A stretch of 64,000 bases of DNA from an uncultured Cytophagales bacterium (GTDB lineage Bacteria; Bacteroidota; Bacteroidia; Cytophagales; Cyclobacteriaceae), in contig CAJXNP010000019.1 of assembly GCA_913057175.1 (NCBI GenBank), positions 80,581 to 144,580 of the forward strand, written 5' to 3'. Below, piece after piece: positions 38,984 through 48,082 of this stretch. Within the stretch, counting starts at the first letter, position 1, and each line of letters begins with the position of its first letter. The position numbers were made by a program, and so were the translations under genes. The notes beneath the pieces were generated by a model. It ran no database searches, had not been told where the DNA came from, and saw only the letters and a program-made list of their open reading frames with translations.

Positions 38984-38991
38984 TACTTTTG
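38984..38991 (+). promoter_or_regulatory. candidate gap -7 box
   Basis: TACTTTTG, an exact TAnnTTTG, 38 nt before the ATG. No clear TTTG at -33. Confidence 0.5.
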
Positions 38992-39002
38992 TGGCCGGTT
39001 AA

Positions 39003-40031
<1,029 letters not shown>

Positions 40032-40058
40032 TTTTTAAAAAGAAATAAACTTCATATG

Positions 40059-40089
40059 AATGCCACTCCAGCCAGGGTGGCATTTTTTA
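40059..40089 (+). terminator. gap terminator
   Basis: AATGCCAC pairs with GTGGCATT around a 10-nt loop, followed by a T run, 28 nt after the gap stop codon. Confidence 0.88.
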
Positions 40090-40266
40090 TTTACTTCTCT
40101 TCCTGAATAATTGATCTCACTTTCCTAACAACAGATCAGTATTTAAAAACTGGTGTTGTTGGACTTCATAGGGAAATAGGTTTTAAGATTTTTATGCAAA
40201 AAAATGAAATTTAACTTATGTGAGTCGACAGAAAACTCAAGTTTTGACTTGAATTATGCCAATATT

Positions 40267-40300
40267 CTCCTCTTGAGAGGAGATTCAGAGGTGTGTTATC
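40267..40300 (+). repeat. solitary palindrome related to DUF559 element ends
   Basis: CTCCTCT TG AGAGGAG (40267-40282) followed by ATTCAGAGGTGTGTT. The plan equals the DUF559 element ends: a 7-bp C/T-G/A stem with 2-nt loop, then a G/T-rich arm ending in GGTGTG where the element has GGTGGG. No gene accompanies it. Confidence 0.6.
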
Positions 40301-40377
40301 AAAAAAACTAATAATTAAAGTCAAAATTTCTTCTATCTCAAAGTTAAAAGCGATTTCCCTGTTGGAATTCATTGATA

Positions 40378-40409
40378 TTGCGCAAAATTTAATATTTCAT
40401 CTAAATTTG
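40378..40409 (+). promoter_or_regulatory. promoter of the acyltransferase gene
   Basis: TTG (40378-40380), 21 nt, TAAATTTG (40402-40409). The ATG at 40434 follows 24 nt after the box. This fixes the gene start, because an in-frame extension upstream to 40293 would include the promoter. Confidence 0.65.
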
Positions 40410-40433
40410 CATCTTCAAATTTTGTATATCGGG

Positions 40434-41165
40434 ATGAAGAAGTTTTTGATTCTACTTTATCAACCTTATAAGTGGCTGATACTCTTTCCTTTGATGGGGA
40501 TCAGTACACTTATTTTTGGGATTTTGGCCATCATCATTTCTCTCATATTCGGTCAAAAAATTGGTAGTTATGTTGGTGGTGTTCTCTGGAGCAGACTGAA
40601 CGGTTTCCTCACTCCAATGTTTGTCAAAAAATCGGGTAAAGAAAACATCGACAAAAATCAATCTTATGTGATCGTTGCCAACCATATTAGTGCCTACGAT
40701 ATATTCCTGGTCTATGGATGGATGGGGATTGACTTTAAATGGGTCATGAAAAAGGAATTGGAGAAAATTCCAGGTCTCGGCTTCGGGTCTAAAGCAGTTG
40801 GACATATTTTTATCGATCGGTCAAGCTCAAAAGAAGCAATGAAAACCATCGAAGAAGCAAAGGCAAGAATTGTCAATGGAACTTCAGTATTGTTCTTTCC
40901 GGAAGGAACACGAAGTAAGAGCGGCGAGTTGGGACGATTTAAAAAAGGCGCTTTCAATTTTGCCTTTGATTTGAACCTTCCGATCCTTCCGGTCACCATT
41001 AACGGTACGAATAAAATTTTGCCATCGGGAACGTTTAACATCTTACCTGGAAAGGCGGAACTAATCATCCATCCCCCAATCGATCTTTCTAAATACAGCA
41101 GGGAAAACATGAATTTATTGATGGAAGACACGAGGGAAATTATTTCATCCGTGTATAAAAGTTAG
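40434..41165 (+). CDS. 1-acyl-sn-glycerol-3-phosphate acyltransferase (PlsC family)
   Basis: 243 residues from the ATG at 40434. An N-terminal membrane hairpin is followed by the acyltransferase motifs NHISAYDIF (HX4D variant; catalytic NHxxxxD), KELEKIPGLG, FIDRSS, FFPEGTRSKSGEL and LPVTINGT. The family acylates lysophosphatidate (or a related lysolipid) at the inner membrane. The frame is open to 40293, but those 47 residues cover the promoter and have no homology. Confidence 0.92.
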   Translation: MKKFLILLYQPYKWLILFPLMGISTLIFGILAIIISLIFGQKIGSYVGGVLWSRLNGFLTPMFVKKSGKENIDKNQSYVIVANHISAYDIFLVYGWMGIDFKWVMKKELEKIPGLGFGSKAVGHIFIDRSSSKEAMKTIEEAKARIVNGTSVLFFPEGTRSKSGELGRFKKGAFNFAFDLNLPILPVTINGTNKILPSGTFNILPGKAELIIHPPIDLSKYSRENMNLLMEDTREIISSVYKS

Positions 41166-41409
41166 GATAATTTGAGAAAGAAATGACAACCTTATGCTAT
41201 CCCATTAAAAATTTAAAGAAAAGAAATTGAATAATTCTGAACCAAAAATCGGACCTGCCGTAAGCTGAATTAACTATATTGAAAATATGCGAATCATTTT
41301 CATTCATACTGTCCAAAAAGATCGGGTAGCTTCGGTGAATTCATAATTGAATTAATTCCGACTATTCGTTTTATCAATCTAATTTCAATCACTTCATACA
41401 GTAACAGTC

Positions 41410-42861
41410 ATGAATGGAAAAGCAAAACCATCACAATATTTCCTTTTAAAAAAATCAAGATCACTAACTCATAAATTAAAAGGCCTCACCCGCGATGTAA
41501 TAGAATCCATTTCCGGAAAGGAACGGGATTATACATCTGGAGGAATGAACAGGGCCATCTTTCTGCTGGCCGTTCCGATGGTACTGGAAGTATCCTTTGA
41601 ATCGGTTTTTGCCGTTACGGATATCTATTTTGTTTCACGGATCAATCCTGATGCTGTCGCAACGGTAGGAATTACTGAATCCCTCTTGACCCTTGTTTAT
41701 GCTGTTGGTATCGGAATGAGCATGGCAACAACCGCTTTGATTGCCCGAAGAACTGGCGAAAAAAACCCAGAGGGGGCTTCATCTGCAGCTATGCAATCCA
41801 TCGTACTAGCCATATTTATTTCCCTCATTATGGCTATTCCGGGTATATTCTTTTCTCAGGAACTTTTGGCGTTAATGGGCGCAAACAAAAGTATCATTTC
41901 TGAGTACAGCAGCTATACTTCTATTATCATAGGAGGAAACATTGTAGTGATGCTTCTGTTTGTCATCAATGCCATTTTCAGGAGCGCCGGTGATGCCGTG
42001 CTTTCGATGGTCATCCTTTGGATTGCCAATATCACCAATATTATTCTTGATCCCCTTTTGATATTTGGGATCGGGCCATTTCCCGAAATGGGGATCAAAG
42101 GGGCAGCATTGGCCTCACTCATCGGAAGAGGATTAGCTGTTGTCATGCAGGTCTATCTGCTTTACCGCGGAATAGGCAGGACGAAAATTTACAGACGGCA
42201 CCTTAAAGTAGAACTCAAAGTGCTGGTACAGATCATCAAATTGTCTGCCGGTGGTGTAGGTCAATACATCATCGCTACAGCTTCATGGGTTGTTTTAATG
42301 AAAATAATGGCTGAATTTGGCAGCGTGGTGGTTGCAGGATATACAATTGCAATCCGAATATTTATGTTCACCTTATTGCCAAGCTGGGGGATGAGCAATG
42401 CCGCAGCAACTTTAGTCGGTCAGAATTTAGGAGCTAAAAAACCAGATAGAGCAGAGTTTTCTGTTATTCGAACAGCATTTATCAACTCAGCATTTATGCT
42501 CATGTTTGCAACACTATTTATTACTTCCTCAGAATTTTTCATCAAACTTTTTACTGATGAACCTGAAGTTGTCACTATTGGATCGAAGGCTTTGAAAGTT
42601 ATAAGCTTTGGATACCTGTTTTATGGTTTGGGAATGGTTATGCCCCAGGCATTCAACGGTGCCGGAGATACCACAACTCCTACGTGGATAAATCTGATCA
42701 GCTATTGGTTGATCCAAATACCTTTAGCTTATCTTCTGGCAATCGAAACAGGCATGAGGGAAAATGGCGTTTTCTGGGCAATTATTATAGCAGAATCCTG
42801 CATGGCAATATTGAGTCTGATCATCTTCAAAAAAGGAAAATGGAAGCTCAAACAGGTATAA
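41410..42861 (+). CDS. MATE family efflux transporter
   Basis: 483 residues with about 12 membrane helices in two halves. Typical pieces are LLAVPMVLEVSFESVFAVTD (helix 1), VGIGMSMATTALIARRTGE, DPLLIFGIGPFPEMGIKGAA, the second-half AATLVGQNLGAKKPDRA and QAFNGAGDTTTPTWIN. MATE proteins export cationic drugs and metabolites using Na+ or H+. The 45-residue N-terminal extension is basic and probably cytoplasmic. Substrate cannot be told. Confidence 0.94.
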   Translation: MNGKAKPSQYFLLKKSRSLTHKLKGLTRDVIESISGKERDYTSGGMNRAIFLLAVPMVLEVSFESVFAVTDIYFVSRINPDAVATVGITESLLTLVYAVGIGMSMATTALIARRTGEKNPEGASSAAMQSIVLAIFISLIMAIPGIFFSQELLALMGANKSIISEYSSYTSIIIGGNIVVMLLFVINAIFRSAGDAVLSMVILWIANITNIILDPLLIFGIGPFPEMGIKGAALASLIGRGLAVVMQVYLLYRGIGRTKIYRRHLKVELKVLVQIIKLSAGGVGQYIIATASWVVLMKIMAEFGSVVVAGYTIAIRIFMFTLLPSWGMSNAAATLVGQNLGAKKPDRAEFSVIRTAFINSAFMLMFATLFITSSEFFIKLFTDEPEVVTIGSKALKVISFGYLFYGLGMVMPQAFNGAGDTTTPTWINLISYWLIQIPLAYLLAIETGMRENGVFWAIIIAESCMAILSLIIFKKGKWKLKQV

Positions 42862-42938
42862 ACAATGGATCATTAAGATTAAGTTGGAAATCAATGTAAT
42901 TTTATTCATTTTGAAGATTAAATCGATTTCCAATTCAT

Positions 42939-44189
42939 ATGTTAGAAGCAAGCCAATATTATTTTAATCAAGCTGCCAAAGTATTAGACCTCAGGCCAAA
43001 AACTATTAAAGTTTTACAAACTCCCTACCGGGTTGTTAAAGTTGAAATTGTCTCTGAAAGCCGGGATGGAGATTTTCTCCACCATATCGGTTATCGAGTT
43101 CAGCACGACAATTCACGCGGCCCTATGAAAGGCGGACTTCGCTATCATCCAAAAGTTGATGAGGATCATGCTGTTGCACTTGCGTCACTAATGACCTGGA
43201 AGACAGCCATAGTCAACATACCTTACGGGGGAGCAAAGGGTGGTATTAATTGCAACCCTGAAGAGCTGAATGATCAGGAGCTGGATGATATGACTCGTGT
43301 CTTTGTCAGTCATATTAAGGAGGTGATCGGCCCCAACCTGGATATTCCAGCCCCGGATGTTAACACCAATGCAAAAATCATGGGCTGGATCATGGATGAG
43401 TATTCCAAATATTATGGATTTTCACCGGGGGTCGTAACCGGAAAACCGTTGCATTTGTTTGGTTCAGAAGGCCGATCCGAAGCAACCGGATTGGGATTAA
43501 CTTTTGCTCTTGAATTTGTGTTAAAAGACAAGAAAATGAATTTCAAGGATATAACAGTTGCCATGCAGGGATTTGGAAATGTGGGTAGTAATGCCGCTAA
43601 ATTCATTCATGAGCGCGGGGGAAAAGTAGTCGCAATCGGTGACCACAAAGGAGGAGTTTGCAATAGAGAAGGACTGGATATACCTGCGGTAATTAATTGG
43701 GTAAACGAACATCGAACTGTTGCCGGATTTCCCGGAGGCGATCCTTTTTCAAGCGATGAAGTACTGACCTGGGATTGCGACGTGCTTATACCAGCTGCTT
43801 TAGATGGCGTTTTGAATGAATTCAATGCAAGGGATGTCAAAGCCAAGATCATAGTAGAAGGTGCAAACGGTCCTACCACACCGGCAGCAGATGAAATCTT
43901 TAAACAGAGAGACATACTGGTTATTCCCGATATTTATGCCAATGCAGGAGGGGTAACAGTCAGCTACTTCGAGTGGGCGCAAAACATCCAGCAATTTCGC
44001 TGGGAGCTGGAAAGGATCAATAACGAACTTTACAAGACCATGTCAAACTCGTACAAAGACATTGTCAGCACGGCCACGAGCAAAAATATTTCATTAAGGA
44101 CGGCTGCTTTTGTTTTGGGGATCGGCCGGGTGGCAAAAGCCACAATTGCGAGATCACATTTTAAAAACAATAAGTTCGAGGAATTTTAA
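42939..44189 (+). CDS. glutamate dehydrogenase (Glu/Leu/Phe/Val family)
   Basis: Interconverts glutamate and 2-oxoglutarate plus ammonia. 416 residues. The N-terminal substrate domain has GGLRYHPKVDEDHAVALA, catalytic Lys in PYGGAKGGI (about 107), and PAPDVNTNAKIMGWI; the Rossmann domain has VAMQGFGNVGSNAAKF. The length and PAPDVNT segment match the hexameric RocG/GudB-like type; coenzyme choice is not evident. The stop interlocks with that of the next gene in TTAA (44186-44189). Confidence 0.93.
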   Translation: MLEASQYYFNQAAKVLDLRPKTIKVLQTPYRVVKVEIVSESRDGDFLHHIGYRVQHDNSRGPMKGGLRYHPKVDEDHAVALASLMTWKTAIVNIPYGGAKGGINCNPEELNDQELDDMTRVFVSHIKEVIGPNLDIPAPDVNTNAKIMGWIMDEYSKYYGFSPGVVTGKPLHLFGSEGRSEATGLGLTFALEFVLKDKKMNFKDITVAMQGFGNVGSNAAKFIHERGGKVVAIGDHKGGVCNREGLDIPAVINWVNEHRTVAGFPGGDPFSSDEVLTWDCDVLIPAALDGVLNEFNARDVKAKIIVEGANGPTTPAADEIFKQRDILVIPDIYANAGGVTVSYFEWAQNIQQFRWELERINNELYKTMSNSYKDIVSTATSKNISLRTAAFVLGIGRVAKATIARSHFKNNKFEEF

Positions 44190-46639
44190 CTTAGCATCTG
44201 TTTTTGAATTCTGAGGAAGCGATCCATCAGCTTTTCATTAGAAAATTTTTCCCTCAGCCTTTCTGCCATGATAGGAAATGAAAACGGTGTAACCCTTTCA
44301 GGATGAATCAGGACAATTTTTTGTCCAGATATTTTTTTCATGGCACTGATCAAACGGTTTATGTCCAATTGCAAAGTAATTACTTCATTTTTTGCCTGCT
44401 TGATCAGTAGGTTGTTTGTATCGTATTGTTCAAATACATCGTAAATGAGAGATGAAGAAGATTGAAGGTGTTTATTGGTAATTCTTTTTCCCGGATAGCC
44501 ATGAAAAATCAATCCGGATATCGTCGCGATATCGCGGAATTTTCTTTTAGCCAGCTCGCCTTTATTGATACTGCTTTCAATGTCTTCCATTAAATTATCC
44601 ATGGAAAACAGGTCTTGTTCAAGCGATTCTTCGATTGGAATTTCCTGATCCGACAATAATTCAAAACCGTAATCATTCATGGCAATGGAAAATGTAAGAG
44701 GCTGAATTTTGGAAATCCTGTATGCCAATATTGCAGAAAGGACCTCGTGAACAAAACGGCCTTCAAATGGATAAAAGAATAAATGATGCCCCTCATCTGA
44801 TAAAATACTTTCAATCAAAATTTCATTTCTAGAAGGTATCACTGAAAGTTGTTTCTGTTTTTTAAAAATAGGGGCCAGGGTTTCCATTTCAACTCCGTCA
44901 AATTTATCCCTTCTAGCCTCCTCTAATTTAATGCGGATTAGTTCGGAAAGTTTAGATGATAATGGTAATCTTCCTCCCATCCATTGGGGAACAATCCCAC
45001 TTTTTCTGTTGGACTTTCTCACGTAGGCTGTCATTTCCTTCACATGAATAAATTCCAGGCACCTTCCACTGAACCAGAAATGATCCCCAGCTTTCAAACC
45101 CGCGATAAAGCTTTCCTCGATGGTTCCCAGGTATCCTCCAGAAATGAATCTGACATGCAGAACCGGATCCCCGACAATGGTCCCAATTGAAAGCCGATGC
45201 CTTTGAGCAATCGACCGGTTCTCGACCTTATATTGAGCGCCTGCTTGTTGCACCTTGTTGAATTCGTTGTATTCTTCCAGACTTTCTCCACCAGTTGTAA
45301 TAAATCGGATGATCCAGTTAAACTCCTGAGTAGTAAGATTTTTAAATGCATGTGTCGATTTTACTTCTTCAAATGCTTTATCTTTTTCAAAACCTCCCCC
45401 AACAGCTAAGGTTACAAGGTACTGTACCAATACATCCAACGAATCGGTCAATGCATTTCGCTCTTCATGAATGTCGTTGTTCTGCGCGAGTCTCAATGCC
45501 GCTCCTTCTACTAATTCCAAAGCATGTGTTGGGACAAAATAAATTTTTGAGAGCGATCCGGGTTGATGACCGCTTCTCCCTGCACGTTGAAAAAATCGGG
45601 ATACTCCTTTTGGTCCTCCCACCTGAATTACCGTTTCAACAGGTGAAAAGTCCACTCCTAAGTCCAGACTCGAAGTACAAACTACCAATTTTAGCTTACC
45701 CTCTTTGAGTGCATCTTCTACCCAACCTCTGATTGCCATATCAATAGATCCGTGATGCATGGCCATCACTCCAGCCAATTCCGGAGCTTCATTGAGAATG
45801 GATCGGTACCAGATCTCAGCCTGTGACCGTGTATTGGTAAAAAGCAACGTGGATCGGCTTTTCAAAATGATGGGGATTACCTTGGGAATGAGCCTGATCC
45901 CAATATGACCTCCCCATGGAAATTTACTGATATCATCCGGCACAATGGACTCAATGTCTATTCGCTTTTCAATTTCAGCTTTTACTAACTGATGTTTGCC
46001 GTTGAAATCAGAACCCAGCAACACTTCCAGTGATTCATTCAAATTGCCGATTGTAGCGGAAATACCCCAAATCAATGGCTTAAGTTTACTGATTGTCCTG
46101 ATCCTGGCAATAGCTAATTCCATCTGAATACCGCGCTTGGTACTCATTAGCTCATGCCACTCATCGACAATGATGGCCTGTATATTTTTAAAAACGCGAT
46201 GGTGCTCTTTACTACTGAATAAAATGTGTAAACTTTCCGGAGTCGTAACCATACAATCAGGCAACTGCTGCAATTGCTTTTTTCGTTGGTCCGATGTCGT
46301 ATCTCCCGTGCGAATACCAATTTCCCAGGGAATTCCGAGCTCATCGCAGGCTAGCTGAAGCGCTTTGGCCAGATCAGTTGACAAGGCACGTAATGGCGTA
46401 ACCCAAATGATCTTTAAACCACCCTGATCTTTTCGATCCTGGTTCAGGTGTTTGATCAGGCACGCCAGCCACAAAGCATAGGTTTTACCACTACCCGTTG
46501 GGGCATTTAACAAACCATGATATCTATTCTGAAAAAGATCCCATACCTTCTTTTGAAAATCAAAAGGACGCCATCCCTTTCGCTTATACCAATTAAGAAT
46601 TTTCCTATCGGAATATTTTTTTATCGTATGACCCAACAA
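44186..46639 (-). CDS. ligase-associated DExH-box DNA helicase (Lhr-like)
   Basis: About 817 residues. Helicase motifs: Q-like PFDFQKKVW, Walker A NAPTGSGKT, WVTPLRALSTDLAK, VTTPESLHILFS, DExH box IVDEWHE, ISATIG, then the second domain LLFTNTRSQAEIW, VCTSSLDLGVDF and RAGRSGHQPG, followed by a long Lhr-type C-terminal region. This is the family usually encoded with an ATP-dependent DNA ligase and a metallo-beta-lactamase nuclease. Neither is adjacent here. No ATG precedes the homology; TTG at 46639 (or 46636) is the likely start, and the frame extends to another TTG at 46681. Confidence 0.92.
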   Translation of the reverse strand: MLGHTIKKYSDRKILNWYKRKGWRPFDFQKKVWDLFQNRYHGLLNAPTGSGKTYALWLACLIKHLNQDRKDQGGLKIIWVTPLRALSTDLAKALQLACDELGIPWEIGIRTGDTTSDQRKKQLQQLPDCMVTTPESLHILFSSKEHHRVFKNIQAIIVDEWHELMSTKRGIQMELAIARIRTISKLKPLIWGISATIGNLNESLEVLLGSDFNGKHQLVKAEIEKRIDIESIVPDDISKFPWGGHIGIRLIPKVIPIILKSRSTLLFTNTRSQAEIWYRSILNEAPELAGVMAMHHGSIDMAIRGWVEDALKEGKLKLVVCTSSLDLGVDFSPVETVIQVGGPKGVSRFFQRAGRSGHQPGSLSKIYFVPTHALELVEGAALRLAQNNDIHEERNALTDSLDVLVQYLVTLAVGGGFEKDKAFEEVKSTHAFKNLTTQEFNWIIRFITTGGESLEEYNEFNKVQQAGAQYKVENRSIAQRHRLSIGTIVGDPVLHVRFISGGYLGTIEESFIAGLKAGDHFWFSGRCLEFIHVKEMTAYVRKSNRKSGIVPQWMGGRLPLSSKLSELIRIKLEEARRDKFDGVEMETLAPIFKKQKQLSVIPSRNEILIESILSDEGHHLFFYPFEGRFVHEVLSAILAYRISKIQPLTFSIAMNDYGFELLSDQEIPIEESLEQDLFSMDNLMEDIESSINKGELAKRKFRDIATISGLIFHGYPGKRITNKHLQSSSSLIYDVFEQYDTNNLLIKQAKNEVITLQLDINRLISAMKKISGQKIVLIHPERVTPFSFPIMAERLREKFSNEKLMDRFLRIQKQMLS

Positions 46640-46719
46640 TGAAGATTTTTTGTGAAAATACAGGCACTTACAGCAATTCAAAATTGTTGAATAAATATAG
46701 AAACATTAACTGTAGGGCT

Positions 46720-47157
46720 ATGAATTCCACTGCCAAATTTTCTAAATATTCAAAAGCGCATCATCTGTTTGTAATTGATCTGATAAGGTTTCTATTGGGG
46801 ATTGTCATTTTCATCGAAGGTATTCGATTTGTAAGTAATAGCTCCATGCTTTCTGAAATCATTGACAATAGCCGAATCGGAGGGCTTGCCATCATTCTTG
46901 AGCATCACGTTGCCTTTTCGCTATTAGCTGGTGGATTTTTCATAGCTATAGGTTTGCTGACCAGAATAGCTATTTTGTTTCAGTTACCAATTTTTATAGG
47001 AGTTTTATTGAATTATCACGCTGTCTATGGACTGTTTTCTGTATATGGCAATGCAACTTTTTCGCTAATTATTACATTTGTACTTCTGATCATTTTTATC
47101 TCAGGATCGGGAAAATACTCCATTGATTACCTCATTAAGAAAAAAAGAATTATTTGA
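46720..47157 (+). CDS. DoxX-like membrane protein
   Basis: 145 residues from ATG 46720 (frame open from 46639). Four membrane helices. The RFLLGIVIFIEGIRFV start and 'LLAGGFFIAIGLLTRIAILFQLPIF' resemble DoxX/DUF417-type proteins. The role of such proteins is uncertain. Divergent from the helicase gene with 80 nt between. Confidence 0.7.
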   Translation: MNSTAKFSKYSKAHHLFVIDLIRFLLGIVIFIEGIRFVSNSSMLSEIIDNSRIGGLAIILEHHVAFSLLAGGFFIAIGLLTRIAILFQLPIFIGVLLNYHAVYGLFSVYGNATFSLIITFVLLIIFISGSGKYSIDYLIKKKRII

Positions 47158-47254
47158 ATTTTTAAAAAAATTAGACTATTAATAACATTTGGGGTTAAAA
47201 AATTTGGATATTTTTTGAGATAAAGACATATTCATTATTCAATTTTTTAGAAGT

Positions 47255-48082
47255 ATGTCTATCCGCATTTTTTTGACCACACTTTTTTGTGGGTTTATAT
47301 TAATCCCAAAACTCTATTCGCAAAATTTTCTTGTAAATGGTGGAGCAAATTCCTTTGGAACAGCTCACGCGAATGTGACAGAATCCACTTCTTTCTCTCC
47401 AATAAATAATGTTTCAGGAATTGCTGCACAAGATGAAATACAAATTGCTACATCGGCTCAAAAGTATTATTCTCAGATCGATATCGGCAATCTTTATTTT
47501 ACGGCTATCTATCCAATGAAGAAGTTTTCGGTTTCGGCTGGAATGGTAAGACATGGAAATGAATTCATGAATCAGCATAGAGTTGGGCTGGGCATAGCCA
47601 ATAAAATAGGTTTTGTGAAGCTAGGCGCACAAATAAATTACCTGCAATACCAGGCGGAAGGATTTGGAAGTGCCGGAGCAGTCGTTTTGGATTTTGGAGG
47701 TATAGCGGAGATGACCGAGAAATTGACGTTTGGAGCTTATGTCTTCAATTTCACACAAAGTTCACTAAAAGGTCAGGAACGAGAACAGCTACCCATTATT
47801 ATGAAAGCTGGTTTAAGCTACCTTCTCACTCAAAAATTCAAAGTTTATACAGAGTTGGAAAAAGAAATTTTGGCCGAACCATTGTTTAAAGTGGGTTTGC
47901 AATACGAAATCATCGCTCATTTGTTTGTTCGGACAGGAATAACCATTAATCCAACCAATAATTTTTTTGGACTAGGATACCATGGAAAAAAGATCCATTT
48001 CGATTATGGGTTTTCTTATCATCAAACACTTGGAATGACTCACCAGGCTTCTCTTGGAATAAACCTTAAAAAGCGTGACTAA
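47255..48082 (+). CDS. PorV/PorQ-like outer-membrane beta-barrel protein
   Basis: 275 residues with signal peptide (about 1-22, ending LYSQ) and a FadL-like barrel pattern. 'LVNGGANSFGTAHANVT' near the start matches the first strand of PorV/PorQ proteins, and regular amphipathic strands continue to GINLKKRD at the C terminus. PorV and PorQ act late in type IX secretion; whether this paralogue does is unknown. The last 8 nt overlap the next gene, so the two products are likely made together. Confidence 0.75.
   Translation: MSIRIFLTTLFCGFILIPKLYSQNFLVNGGANSFGTAHANVTESTSFSPINNVSGIAAQDEIQIATSAQKYYSQIDIGNLYFTAIYPMKKFSVSAGMVRHGNEFMNQHRVGLGIANKIGFVKLGAQINYLQYQAEGFGSAGAVVLDFGGIAEMTEKLTFGAYVFNFTQSSLKGQEREQLPIIMKAGLSYLLTQKFKVYTELEKEILAEPLFKVGLQYEIIAHLFVRTGITINPTNNFFGLGYHGKKIHFDYGFSYHQTLGMTHQASLGINLKKRD

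Noticed and set aside
40293..40433. 47-residue N-terminal extension of the acyltransferase
   Set aside because: It covers an exact -33/-7 promoter and the solo palindrome and has no family homology. The ATG at 40434 fits both.
43412..43994. Overlapping antisense open frames in glutamate dehydrogenase
   Set aside because: Mutually overlapping shadows of a conserved gene with no homology.
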